The notes below the pieces were generated by a model. It made no database searches. It worked only from the letters and a program-made list of their open reading frames with translations, and was not told where the DNA came from. From contig WMCF01000016.1 of NCBI GenBank assembly GCA_009792885.1, forward strand, positions 13,311,848 to 13,375,847: 64,000 bases of DNA, read 5' to 3'. This document shows positions 14,616-27,500 of this stretch, piece after piece (position 1 is the first letter of the stretch; every line of letters begins with the position of its first letter). The DNA is from Eremophila alpestris peregrina (Eukaryota > Chordata > Aves > Passeriformes > Alaudidae). The translations under genes and the position numbers were made by a program.

Positions 14616-14642
14616 AATACCAAATGGTATTTATATACCATT
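14616..14642. repeat. Overlapping inverted repeats
   Basis: The arms aatggtat (14,623-14,630) and ataccatt (14,635-14,642) pair perfectly around a 4-base loop. The overlapping pair aatacc (14,616-14,621) and ggtatt (14,626-14,631) can pair instead, so the two hairpins are mutually exclusive. AT-rich; function unknown. Confidence 0.6.
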
Positions 14643-17600
14643 ATAAATATAATACCAAAGGTCAAGAGCCCAAGCCAGAAACCAAGATACAAGCCAAAGG
14701 TTAGGACTGAAACAGGTCCTGGGTGAAAGCCAAAGGTCACAAAATGAGCATTTTCAAACAGCCACACACCTGAGTAGTCAGTGAGCAGATTTAGATGCTG
14801 TTAGCACTGGGAGCATTCCCAGGCTGACCACAGCCACCATGGCTGTGGGATTGCTGAAAGGGGCAGCCCAGCCACCAGTCCTGAGCCACAGCCGAGGTCA
14901 CTCTGAACCAGATCCAGACTAAAGCTGGGAATAGCCCCCCTGGAGTCAAGCCCAGGACAGCCACAACTTATCTGCAGTTTCCCACTGGAAAAATTAAGTT
15001 ATATAGATTTGCAAAGTTCCTCTCTTACATAAGCTCAGTGGAAATGCAAACAAAGGCAGTTCCAGATGAAATATGAGAAAAAAACATGGGCCCCAAAGAG
15101 ACTGCACAAGCCTCAAAAATCCCTGAACCAACAGAAGATCTTGTTACAGATCTACATTTCAGTTGCCTTTTTCCTCTATTACCTTTTTGCTGATTATAAC
15201 AGAAGTCCCTCTGCTACTATATCCCTTTGCCTACATTCAGATAAGCAAGACATTCACCTCTGGTAATTTTACAAGGTAAACATTTTCTAGTGTTAGCTTA
15301 TTTATAATGAGAAACTGGTAACAAAAGTATCAAAAATAACCTGATGTATAAATTAAAATAATAATTTCATCCTAATGTCCCATTATATGCCTCATTAGTA
15401 TATCCTCTGGAGAGCACTTGATGGTTTTGGGAGCATTTCAAAAACAAGCACAATGCTGCTTAAAACTACAATTAAGAGAAATCTTAAATAATAATCTCAG
15501 TGAACTGTTTGCAAATGGCCCATATACCAGAATGTTTTGCAAACATAATTAAATCCTGACTAGATATACAAATGAAAAATCAACTTAAAGAGACAGAATA
15601 TAGACAATTTCTTTTTCTTCCTCTGATTTTTTTTCCAAGGTTATAAAGAAGTGATGGGGATTGAAGTAAGTTTAATAAGTCTCTCTGTTCTTCTGACAGG
15701 ATGGTAATAAAATACCATTGTACAATTATATTCATTGTTACACATTTATCTTTTTCTTTCTGAAAGAGTTTGACAAAGTGCCCCTATTCTGGCAGTCATG
15801 CTTTCCTGGTAAAGTCAGTGTTTCATTTACTAGCTCTCACTTGCAGTGGATTTCACTTAGTGAACCTTTAATTGTTTAAACTCAAACAGTTAGTACCCTT
15901 CAAACCTCTCAGCAGCTGGCTTGGTGCCACCAAGCCACAGATAGCTCTTTACAGAAGTGTGACCACTAAAGAAGCACCATGAAGTAGGCAAGAGCCTACA
16001 AAGGGAATATTTGAGGCTGGATAAATGTAAAAATGCTGATATTTCACAGTATTAGGGGGATTTTCTAAAGGAACAAGAATAACCCTTTTAACTTAAGCAT
16101 TCCCAACAGCTGTTTGTAAGCCAACAGCCCTGCCTGGCTCTCATGTCACAGAAGCTCATGAATCACACAGTGGCCCTGAAGTGCTAAATCTTGCAAGTTT
16201 ACACAGCCTGCTTGGCCAGCTCCCCACTACAGCTGGGATTTAAGACCAAGTCCAAAACCACCAAACACCAAAACATATCCCCATGTTATTAGCAGTAACA
16301 CAGTCCCCTACAGAAACACATCACAGAGACATGCCTGGTTTTGTCTCCTTCCCTCAGCCTGAAGTCCCCTACTACTCCTGTGTGGATACTCTTGCTACTG
16401 AGGAGGAAAAGCCTTAGCCTCAGCTCCCTTTCTGTACACTGCAGAGCACCACCAGCTCTCCCTCTGTGCCCAGGTCACCTCCTAGACAAAACCACCCCTG
16501 ATTATTCACACAACTAATCCATAGTGAAAACAGAGTTGATCAGAACTTTTCTTAATCCACTAAAGGATGCCAGTTTTATCTCAGAATGAAAACATCTTAT
16601 AGAGGCAACGTTTTGCTCTATCTAGTAGCTGGTTTTGAGTCTTTATCTCTTGGGGTAAATGGAGGACTTTGACCACTCCTGCCCTGTCAGACAGCTCATC
16701 ACTTCTGGAATTCAGTTCTCCTGGCTGACAAGTCTTTATTGTCATGGAAGTGTCAACGCCCAGTCCCTGCCTGAGCAATGTCAGGTGCACACAGGGACAG
16801 GGAAAGGCCAGCATGGCAAGGTTAACCTCCCCATCCCTGATTGCTGTGCCAGCTGCCAGCAGCCACAGATTGCTCTCAGGGCAGGGGAGAAGCTGGGCAG
16901 GCAGGCATTGTGCCACTCTGGGACTGCAGAGCCCAGCTCAGCCTGCCAGCTCTGCAAGGTGTCACACCAGAAGGAAAAGGCAAGAGGAGATGTGGTCTTT
17001 CAGCTGTTGGTGCATATGTGCATTGTTTTACACTGCAGCTCTCAAAGGCTGTTACATTTAATTGTTCTGAAAATCACATGGTTTGTACAGACTTTAGATG
17101 AGGTAGTAATTCTGAAAATGACAACTAGTGGTACTGACCATGAGAGTCTTGAAAGAACCTATTAGAGCCTGCCATGAAAACTGGTTCCCAAGAGGTCTTG
17201 ACATAATTATTTGAGATTATTACAATCTATTGGAGAGCTGTTCATCAGCTTGCCAACCCTTACCTGACAAAATATATCATCCCTACACAAGCTCTTTATA
17301 TTCAGTATTTCCATGCACTAATTCCACATGCAGAAGTAATTTTATTATGATGCACCACTGGGAAAAAAATTCTTGTCTAAATGCAAGGGATGGTTTCAAC
17401 ACACAACTTACCAGTTATTTATTTTTTTCATTTGAAAACACACCAAAGCAAGCAACCTAATTTGTAGGTAAATCTCCCAATTTATACTTATTATCTAAAT
17501 GAAAATTCAGGTAATCTGTGGACAGGATTTTGTAGAAGATTCTGTAGGAAATAGTTGATTGCCATTTCTCTTTACACACATAACTGCACACAACCTGCTT

Positions 17601-18375
17601 GAAATTAGTTAAATAAGATGCTGCTGCTTTTGTTCTTTAATACCTCATTACTGTCAGATCACTTATTTTCTAATACCAAGGTCAAGGGACATGAGGTCCC
17701 AGAATTAAAAAGCTGCAATTGCACTTCCAGCACAGCCCTCCAGGCCTGAGCTCCAGCCATGTCTTAGCTAAGCTCTGTTCCAGTCTGGCTGCAGATTTCC
17801 ACAGCACTGTGTGTGAATGCCTTCCCCTGAAACCCCTCCCTGTGCCACTCCTCACACATCTGATCCACAGGGCTCCCCTGAGGATCTTCAGCACCCAACT
17901 TTATGGCTCTTTTCTGAGTGACTGCAGCAAAGGAATTCTCCATCAGCCAGAACTGAACTGGAGGGAAGAGGCCAAATAAGAGGTCGGGAGCTCATCCAGT
18001 TTATTTCCTTAGTCATGAAAAGGTTTCCCTTTTCACCGAGCATGGTTACATCATTACTCCTCCCCAGCTCTCCCAGCCTGCCCTCCTCACCCCTCACTGC
18101 AAGGCCATCCTGGATGGGTGGCTCTGCCTCAGAACTCGATTTTTTAAAGTAGGAGCACATGATGGATTGTTGACTGCAACTGAGAGATGCAGAATTTAGC
18201 ACTGCACACACATTCAATCCACGTGGTTTAGCCACTGACAAAGTACTCTAGGACAAGATACAACCTGCAGAAAGCTGCCAAAGCAAAGAGCAAAGATCTG
18301 TGTGCTCTCAGCAGGATCTGTGAGGGATGCTGTGCTCCAGGCTCTCACTGCACCTGTGTCTGCTCTTGTTTGCAG

Positions 18376-18420
18376 CCCACAGAAGTGACACCCACAGAAG
18401 GTGACACCCACAGAAGGCAC
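18376..18420. repeat. Three-copy 15-16 bp tandem repeat
   Basis: The unit cccacagaag(g)tgaca is repeated three times in direct tandem (18,376-18,390, 18,391-18,406 and a partial copy at 18,407-18,420). It is a small minisatellite in intergenic DNA. Confidence 0.8.
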
Positions 18421-19002
18421 TGGCTGACACTGAGGGACTCCAGGACACCCACCCAGCCAGAGCAGAGCTCCAACCCTGCTCCTGTGTCCTGCTGACAGCA
18501 CCCACAGCAGCTGCTGCCCCACCTTCCAGTGGGGTTCTGGGATCCTTCAGCATCCCACCAGCCCTTCTCTGGATGAGTGAACATCACCAGAATGCCTACT
18601 GCTCATATTGCTCCTCAGAAAGTATTCCAGTGACATTTATGATAGTGTAAATACATTGTACTCATTTTATGGCTGGGAAAATGAAGGTGGAGAGAGCTGC
18701 AGTGGTTTAATAACCTCTGAAATGAATGCAGGTTTGCTGCTTTCCATTCCTCTGACACTGGAAAACCCAAGAAGCAGCAAAAGCAGCCCAAATCACCAGG
18801 CTGCTTTACATTCTATTTGTTCCCAGTCATGCTGAAAAGCCCTAGAAGCTATTTGCTCTCAGAATCGTGTTGCATCTTCCTTATTAGTACAGTACCACAT
18901 CAAGAAAAGCCTATTGAAAAACACACATTTGCTCATAAAAAATTTATCTAACCCATTTTAGAGATGATTGCTCTGATATGTGCATATTTTGCAAGAAGAT
19001 AC

Positions 19003-19090
19003 AATATTTTAAATAAAATATTAAAATAAAATATTAAAACAAAATAGTAAATGAAAAATACTGATAAAAATAATATTAATAAAAATAACA
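19003..19090. repeat. AT-rich imperfect tandem repeat
   Basis: The sequence is almost pure A/T, with an imperfect period of about 13 bases (attaaaataaaat-like units) between roughly 19,005 and 19,060, followed by further A-rich, less regular sequence. Confidence 0.7.
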
Positions 19091-22000
19091 AAATGTTTTA
19101 AAGGAATTCTGACTTGCTATTTTACAGCATGGCTTCAGAGATAAAGCAGCATAGAAACCTACATTTTAAAATTTATGTGATGGTCCCAGTATTTAAAGAG
19201 CCAGATACATGGAGCCATCAAATATGGCTCAGGAAAAAAGGGATGCTTTAAGAAGACAAAAACATAAGTCCACAATAATGCCATAAAGCTGACACAGTAT
19301 ATTTAAGATACATCACTTAGTAATTAAAACTTGGCAGAGTTAAAAACTAACTTGGTTCTACTAAAGTAGCTTCCTCAAGGCTCAAGGTTACTACCATGAT
19401 GCACAATTATTCCTGATGTATTTATCAATTGTGTATAGAGCAGGACATTGCTAATCTAATTATCTTTTTTTTTTTAACTGTACAAGGAGACCTAGGGGAA
19501 CAGACTACTCTGCTTGTAATAGTAATTGAATATTTTTTCCTAACATTATTAGAGCAATAAAACAGCAACCACGTGCAAAATGAAATAAGCATTTGAAAAC
19601 CACTGATGGTGCACTTTTGCTACTGCAATGATTATGAATAATCATTGACCAATGAATATTTGCAATGGAGCTCATTTTCAGCAATGAAATTAGCACAGCC
19701 TAATAGATTCAACAGCAGGCCTTGAGGCTACAGCCAGATAAAATATCCCAGAAGTGGCCAAAGATGTTTGTTCAAAGCCCAAAGTATTGCATTAAGCACA
19801 TCAATCAGTAAAAGTCAGGCTGCACACCTGCATCCAATGGACTTACTGAGGCTGCCATCACTGAAAAGCTTCCCTTAAAAAATAAATGGTATTTAAATTT
19901 TTATTCAAGTTTACTCAGGAAAAACACATTGCTGGACATTGTGCAGAATGCAGAGGCCCAGGAATAAAGTCTTCCCTCTAGTTCTGATTTATGTCGATGA
20001 GAAACTTCTCTCTTTACCCTGTCAGTGACAGATTCTAACCAAGGGTGAAACATGATTTAATTTTGAGCTGAACCTCTGTGCCCTAGTTTAAAAAAAAAAA
20101 CATTTTACCTGTCTAATTTCACTACTTACCTTCATCAAAGAAGAGCTGTCATATTTTGATGCAAATTCCAGCAATTTACATGTTTGAAGCTGGCAGGCAA
20201 ATGTCTTCCTAGAAAAACTTGCCACCCTTCCACAATCTCCTGTGAAATGGCAAACCAGGTTGGAAAGATAGAGGAGATTGGATTACCTGTCTGCACCAGA
20301 TCATTGTTTCTAGGAGATAATCCATAAATGATTAATCCTTCTAATGTTATTGAGCAAGGCAAGGAGGGCTGCTGTGACCTATTTCACCCTCTCACACTGT
20401 TGTTGTGGGAGCAGCTTTACTGTATAAATTGAGTTTTTTCATTCTTTTGTTTTTATTGAATTGGAATTTAACAACTTTTCTTTGTGTCTTTCGATGTTAT
20501 TTCAGAATCTCTCAGAAGGACCATAACTGTTGGTTACACTCATATCCAAAATATCAGTGGACACAAGGATGGCTAACTGCCTTTTTTTCGTCCTTGTCCT
20601 CTATTAAGTTATATTATTTCAGAGAGTGCTCTTGTTTTTAATGTTTCATGCTTCACATTTTCTAGAAGTTTTTTCCAATTGTACAAGGAGAAAAAAAAAA
20701 AGAAAAATTAAAGTAATCTATTCCTTTCCAGACTCATTACTGCAATTACTTCATGACAAAGAAACTTCTAGTTAAATTCACATTCCAGTATTGAAACAGC
20801 TGAGAAACACAGATGTTATGCAAAATAGTTCTGTGTTATCTCTGTTTTATGCAGAGCATGGAAACAGGAAAAAATCCTGTACCTACAGCTGGGTAAGTCA
20901 GGAATCCCAGAACAATCTTCCTAAACCTTGTCACCTCCATGTGACGATCCTGCTAAACCTGGAGTCCCTTTCCACACCACCCCATCCCACCAATTTTCAC
21001 TGTTTGTTTGAAAACTGCAGCCCTACAGCACTGGTAATACAGAGCAATTTGGAAAACCTTCCTCTGAAGGAGGAAGAAGGTTTTGCACAGCTACAAACAA
21101 ACACCTGTCACCATGGTTATGCAATGAGGTACCTGTGGCTGCAGCATTAGTGCAGAGAGAGCACAGAGCAAGCTGGAACTCCCAGGAAAGGCTGCTGGTC
21201 CACTTGGCCCTCCAAAGAGCAGAACAACTGCCAGGGAAGGCAACTACACAACCTGAGCAGTTCCTACCAGATTTATACAAGTGGGGAAAATGCTCAAGTA
21301 ATGCCACCTGTGAAATAAAAGGATTTTTCAAATAAAACGTCAGCTCTTCAAAAATTCTAGCATCCCCTGCCCTTTGTCTTTTTAAAATGAAATGAAAAAT
21401 AAAAGTTCATGAAGTTATTAAGGAGGTTTTGATCAGCACATTTTGTACTATCTAGAACTAAGCCCAAATAAACAGTCTGTAGAATTACAGCCATCATCCT
21501 GAAGTTCAAGGTATAGATAACAATGCAATTACCAATCAATAGCCCAGAAATTGCCTCCAATTACAAAACAAGGAAAACATCTGCAAACAAACCAACAGAG
21601 TCATTTGCAAAACAGCTCATGAAACCAGGAATTCCTGGCAGTTGTTTTGAGTGGAGAACTGCAAAGATAAAATATGAGCTCTATGAGTCACTCAGATTTG
21701 CAGGACCCGAATTCAGCCTGGAGTGATGACAGGAAATACAGACTGGGAGCACTGGCTGCACTCCTCCCTCTCCTGAACAGCAGCAATTTGCTGAGGATAT
21801 TCAGCCAACAAGGGAAAAGAAAAGGACTGAAGAATGAATATTTTTTCTGTAGGAAATATAAAGGAGTGAGTGCAGCCCAAATAAACTTTGGGAATACACC
21901 AGGAATTTACTGTGTAAAAAGAGGGGCCAGAAAAAAAGTTTGTATGACAGAAGTGCCAACAGCAGAGACCCAGCCGTGGTGTCACAAGCAAATCAAAGAG

Positions 22001-24167
22001 AAAAACAGGGTCTTCATTACTTCATCTACCTTAATATTAACATATATTAAGTAGACAATACTTAAGGTAATAAATTATCATATCCTGTCCTATAAAAGCT
22101 CAGCAGAGCAAGTGAACTATAAAACATGATGTTCTCTTCTCTTGTTGTAGAGAATCTCTACAAATGGAATCTGTCCCACTCACAGAGCAAACATGGAAAG
22201 GGCATGGTGTGCATCATCCCCCTTGTGCCTGGCTCTGTGCAAGAACCAGGAACAGGCACTGAGAGAGGAACATTTCCCCAGCACAGGAGGGGAAAGGAGG
22301 AGGGGTTTGCACCAACAACACTCACAGCACACACCTGAGTGATAACAACGTATCTATGTACCCTGAGACTCTGCCTGTGCACACACTTTGCTGTGCTTCA
22401 AGGCTGAGGAGGCAGGTGACAGCCAGTGCATCATTCCTCATACAAAACGTTTGATTCCAATGCAACAACAGTGAAGACAGGTAGGGAGAATGAACTCACT
22501 GAAACGCAGAACTGGAATTAGCAGATGAAGGAGGAAAACAATCCAGAAGCAGAAACCACTGCTTCCCTTCCTTTCTTGCTGCTCCTTGTGATTCACTTTT
22601 AATGCAAGATGAAGCCAAGGAGTCTTCACAACTGAGATCTCACACAGCAGAAAATTTCCTTTGCCAATAAGTGTTTAAATTTGAAAGATACTTTTGCTTT
22701 ACAGTAATCTTGCAGAAAGGTGCAGTTTGATGCAGACATTTAACATGCCATTCAGAACCAGGTTTTTTAAAAAGCTTTTTCATTTTCTTCCTGTTTCAGT
22801 TGCATTCTTAAAACGTTGTTGATCTATAACTATAAACAGTTTTCAAACTTTAATTTCCTCTTATTGTCTTTCTCTAATACAAACTGTTAATGAATAATGA
22901 GACATTTTATGTCAAAGTATTGATTTTGAAGAGCAAACACTACAGAACTAGTGAAAATCTAAATTTTATGGGTTAGCTCTCCTGTGGTGAGACCATCAGA
23001 AGGGCATGGACAATTTATGGAGCTCTAAGAATTCCATGTAACTTTTATGGAGATTTTTTTACTGATGCTTTTGCCCTGGGGTTCAAGGGTGAGTTACCAC
23101 AATGAAGTTTTGTGTCTAGATTACTTTTTCCTAAGAAATGAATTTTTACTTTATACTGGAACTTTGACACCAAAACAGGCACAATATTGTTCTGCTCCAA
23201 AAGCTTTACAATTAAAAAAATTATATTGTACTGGAACTTGCTATTTCCTGTTCTTGTCAGAAAGACTTTTTGTGGAACCACACAACTGCTGGATCCTTGT
23301 TTATAGTTTGTGCATTAAATGTCAGCCATTGTGGGAGGGACTGTCCTGTAAAGCTGCATTAAAATCAGCTTTACAGATTGTAAAGAAGTTTGTCCACCTG
23401 CAGCAAAGAACAACATGACCTGTGGTAATACAGAGCATAGCACACATTTAAACTCTCAGGAGGGTCAGGAGCCTGCCACAAACAAGGTTGTGTTTAGAAA
23501 TTTACAAATTTGTATTTTTCCTGTCAGATTTCACAAAATGCTACAAAGACACTTGGACCTGAGTGATCTTAATCTTGAAAGCAATTCATGCCTTCGTCCT
23601 GATGAATACTCTGTATTTTCCTGTTCCTAAAATCACCAGTAACTAAAAAACCTGCAGGAAAAAGCTCAGTGAAGTGTATGTTACTTTGTTCTTGTTTCAG
23701 CAAACATAGGTATGTAGTACATAGCATCTACTTTACCTATGACAGTTTATTGTCCTATGTACCTTTACTTTACCTGAGAAATGTATCTGTGGACGTCTAC
23801 GATACCTGAAAGAAATATTTAATCCCCAAGTTCTTCTAAAACATTGAAAATTCCTGATCCCACTGCAGACCGTGAAATACCGATATACCAGAAAATGTCA
23901 GACACGGGAGCAAACAGCATCACCCTCAGAGTGCTGGAGGATAATTCCTGAGCCTGTGACCCGGCTCACAGCCCTCACAAGGCAGCCCGCAGTAAACTCC
24001 GGAGCCTTTACTGACGGGGTAAATCAATAATAAGAAGATGCGAGGCCAGCCCTCAGCCCTGCCCACGCGTGTCGGCGGGGGCGGCCCTGCCCAAAGCCCC
24101 GGGGCTGCGCTGAGGGCCCGCGGCCCTGCGAGCCCTCGGTGGCTGGAGCTGCGAGGGAGAAGCGGGG

Positions 24168-24259
24168 ACCCGGGAAGGGGCTGCGAGTCCCGAGCTGAGA
24201 GGAGACACCCGGGAAGGGGCTGCGAGTTCCGAGTTCAGAAGAGGCACCCGGGAAGGGGC
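24168..24259. repeat. 39-bp tandem repeat in the DCP1A promoter/5' UTR
   Basis: The block starting acccgggaaggggctgcgag recurs at 24,168, 24,207 and 24,246, an exact 39-bp spacing. Two units are complete with a few substitutions and the third breaks off after about 14 bases. Because 39 is divisible by three, the repeat creates long repetitive open frames on both strands that are not evidence of coding. Confidence 0.9.
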
Positions 24260-24404
24260 CGGGAAGGTCCCGGCGGGGCGGGGGCCGTGGCCGGCGGGCG
24301 GAACTGCAGGCGCGGGCCGGGCGCTCCGGCCGGCGGCGGGGCCGGGACACCGCTGCACCAGCGCGGCTGTCGCCGTTCCGCGGGCGGGGCTGCCCGGATC
24401 CAAG

Positions 24405-24539
24405 ATGGAGGCGGCGGGCAGAGCGGGGCAGGAGATGAGCCTGGCGGCCCTGCGGCGGCACGACCCCTTCATCACCGGCATCGCCGACGTGACCGGCCAG
24501 GTCGCGCTCTACAGCTTCAGCCCCAAGGACAACGAGTGG
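24405..24539 (+). CDS. DCP1A: DCP1A coding exon 1
   Basis: It encodes residues 1-45, from MEAAGRAGQEMS to the groove tryptophan W45, and is followed by the donor gtgagt. It ends in phase 0. The sequence is strongly GC-rich because it lies in the CpG island. Compared with human DCP1A as I recall it, only a few conservative changes occur (for example Y to F at residue 22). Confidence 0.95.
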
Positions 24540-27500
24540 GTGAGTGCGGCGGGGCGGGCCCGGCCGTGCCCGCGCCCCGGCTGCCCTGGCCCGGCGCGTC
24601 CGCACGGGGCCCGCGCGGGGCTGCGCTTGGCCGGGGAAGTTCGGGGTTTGGGATCATTCCCCCCGCCTGTGCTGGGAGAGAGGAGAGGGAAGGAGACGAA
24701 GAGAGGAGGCACGAGGGAGAGGGGAGAAAGAGGAGGAAGTAGAGGAGAAGGGGGAGGGAGAGGAGAGGAAAAGGAAGAGGGAGAGGCGAGGCGAGGCCGT
24801 GTGTGCGCTCGGGGAGGCGGCGAAGCTCCCCTCGGAGCGGGGCAGTGCTGGGGCTGGAGGGCGCTTTGGCTCCTGGTGGCCATCGACTTTTTCTCTTTTT
24901 TAATCTTACTTTGTTGTTGTTGCTCCTGCCTGTTGCACAGAGCCCTAATTCGGGAAGAGGGGGATTTGAGAGGTGTGAGCGTTCGTCATTGCATTAAACG
25001 CAGTTTTGGCTTGACCACGGGGCTCGTCACAGAGCCATAAAAACGGGGATACGGGGAACTCCACGTTGTCCCATGCAGCCCTGGAGCTGCAGCAGCTTTA
25101 CTCGCCCCTGGGTGCCAAGCCCGTGGTGGGGGTTTGTGGAAGCTGGAGTCTCACACAGAGCCAGGGCCCGCAGTTCTGCTGTGCTGTGCTGTTGGTGCTG
25201 TCCTTGGGGTAGAACTGGAACACAACCTCTCCAATATTTGGAGTGTGCCCCGTCAGACTCAGCATGGGAAGGCTGTGGAGCACCGTGTGTGGATCACATC
25301 GGCAAATCGAGAGACTGGGCAAAGTCTTTTGGAAATGGGTTTAACTTCCTAATCTTTCTAATTTAAAAAATTGGTAGTTTCTGAAAATAGGAGAGCATAT
25401 TTTTAGACCTGTGATGTCAAACCTTATGGAATGATAAGGACATTTTAAGTCTCTGTAATTTAAACACTGTCTAAAATCTACATAACTGTGTGAACAACCA
25501 CATCCCTGAAGTGCATGTGTTGTCTTTTGTAGGAGAAAACCGACATAGAAGGGACCTTATTTGTGTATAAAAGGTAAGGGTTGTTTTTTTGGGGGAGGTG
25601 GGGATATAGTGGTGGTGGTGTTTGTTTTCCTTCCTTAAGAAAACAAACTCCAGATGGCTTCCTGCAGAGCTTTCATGCTCATCATTTTTTGCTTGTCCAG
25701 CTCTTAACTGCTGTGTACTCATTCCAAAAGAATAAACTGCACATGGGTGAACAACTCTGTCACAAGCCCCTGAAAATACAGCTGAGAAAGTATCAAACTT
25801 GAATGCTGTATATGTACCCACATCTAAAACTGGTTTATTGAGCTTATTTTGTTAATCCAATAGCATTTGTTAGTGCATTGAGTTTGTTAAATGCTACATC
25901 TCCCTTTGTCTCCTAAAATCAGTGAAGCTGATTATGACAACAGTAGAGATGAGAAATTAAATAATGTGTTTTAATTTATTCCTGGATTATGGCATAAAGT
26001 TCTGTGAATGGATGAAGTTGCCAAAAGCTGTAGAGCTCACAGTGTCTGGTTTTGGGGGCTGTTTGATTTCCTCATCAAAACCATGGAGGACATTTCCAGT
26101 TCTCTAGGGCAGGTAAAAGGGGTGAGGAGGAGAACCAGCACGTAAAATCATGTTTTAAATTACAGGCAAATAAAAAAAATCTGAATGAAATAACACTTTG
26201 TTGAAGGTAAGAAATAGAAATAGTGCAGATTTAAGCCATCCTGAAGCAGACTGTCATGGTTTGGTCATTACAATGTTTTATTCTGGCACTATGCAGGGAT
26301 TTGAGTAACCAGATCCTGTTACTTCAGCTCCCAGCTTGGAAATACTCAGTGTAAGAAAGTGAACCAAACATAAAAAAAACCAAAGCAAAAGCTTTTAGTG
26401 TCACTAGCTGATGATTTCAAACACCTTCTGTGAGGTGCATTAAGAAACTCACTTGTGCTGGTAATGGTTCTTTACCTAATGATCAACACCAAAAATCTGT
26501 CAAGAGCTTCCAATAGCATAAAGATGGCCACACCAGTACAGAAATCTTTCTATTTACCAGCTAAGTGTGTCTGATTCTTACTCTGCCTTCACTGTGCTGC
26601 TGTTGTTGATTATACACCAGTTTACAGGCACAGCTGAGTGCTGACAGTTCATGCAGAAAGAGAAAACAGATCTAAAAGTATCTGGAACTTTCAATGCTTG
26701 CTCAGTGTTTTCTTTTTCTACTTGGTGTCCAGCAAAAATCTAGATAAATAAAAATTGCTTCACTAAGCAATACAATTCTGAATAATTTGCTTTCAGGACA
26801 CTGGGTTAAATCCTTATTTCTAGAATCTCCCTTTAGGAAGAAACTACTGTTTATGGTTCTCCCTGTAAATGTACTTCATGCTATTTAAGACAGCAGTTCT
26901 TTTTTATTGCCATGTCTATTTACAGTAAGGTAATGGTGCTGTGTAAGTGGTTTGGTTTTTCTCCTCTAATAAAAAAAAAATCTAAAATGCCTCAAAATGA
27001 TCTTATGTCAAGTATTGAATACATTTGCATTTTAATAGTGGACCTGCCCTAGTTTTTTTGAATAGATTTTTCAGAGGCAAGTCTTTGATTCAGCAGTTTA
27101 GCAGTGTAGAACTGTAATGTTAATCCTAATCCTGCTTTGAGGTAAGTGTAGTTTGAAATTGAAATTAGGTGGCTTGCCAAGAAATCGCATAGAAAAACAA
27201 CTGCTAAAGCTTTACATGATAAAGCAATGGAAATTTGAAGATGAATACATAACTTGCTTTCAGAAAATGATGAAGGTATTAATGCTTGGTTTTGTTTTAA
27301 TTGCCACAATAGGTCAGCTTCTCCTTACCATGGTTTTACGATAGTGAATCGACTGAATATGCACAACCTGGTGGAACCAGTAAATAAAGATTTGGAGTTC
27401 CAGCTCCATGAACCTTTTCTTCTCTACAGAAATGCCAGCTGTGAGTATAACTTTCTGTAATCCAAATAAACTCCAAAAAAGTGAATGTACTACCAAAGTG

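Larger units (their letters stand above)
13201..23929. other. Intergenic, no gene recognised
   Basis: No exon chain or protein family could be recognised on either strand. Visible structures are the inverted repeat cluster at 14.62 kb, a three-copy 15-16 bp tandem repeat at 18.38 kb, an AT-rich 13-bp-period repeat at 19.0 kb and a small inverted repeat at 23.7 kb. The 17.7-18.6 kb part is moderately GC-rich but poor in CpG. The open frames are short (up to 168 codons) and look like chance frames. Confidence 0.6.
23930..24870 (+). promoter_or_regulatory. DCP1A: CpG island promoter of DCP1A
   Basis: CpG density and GC content rise sharply from about 23,930 and stay high through the first coding exon into intron 1. 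Several GGGCGG-type Sp1 boxes are visible (around 24,273-24,290 and 24,380-24,390), and there is no TATA box near the start codon, as is usual for housekeeping promoters. The first codon lies in a caagATGGagg context that resembles the core of a YY1 site. The transcription start cannot be placed exactly; about 24.25-24.40 kb is a guess. Confidence 0.8.

Noticed and set aside
16659..17165. 168-codon open frame on the + strand
   Set aside because: No recognisable domain, no splice-linked exons and no CpG promoter, and overlapping frames of similar length occur on both strands. It is most likely a chance frame in moderately GC-rich intergenic DNA.
24024..24605. 193-codon open frame on the minus strand across the DCP1A CpG island
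   Set aside because: GC-rich DNA is poor in stops, and the 39-bp repeat (a multiple of three) lengthens frames on both strands. The peptide is Arg/Pro/Ala low-complexity, overlaps DCP1A exon 1 antisense and resembles no family I know.
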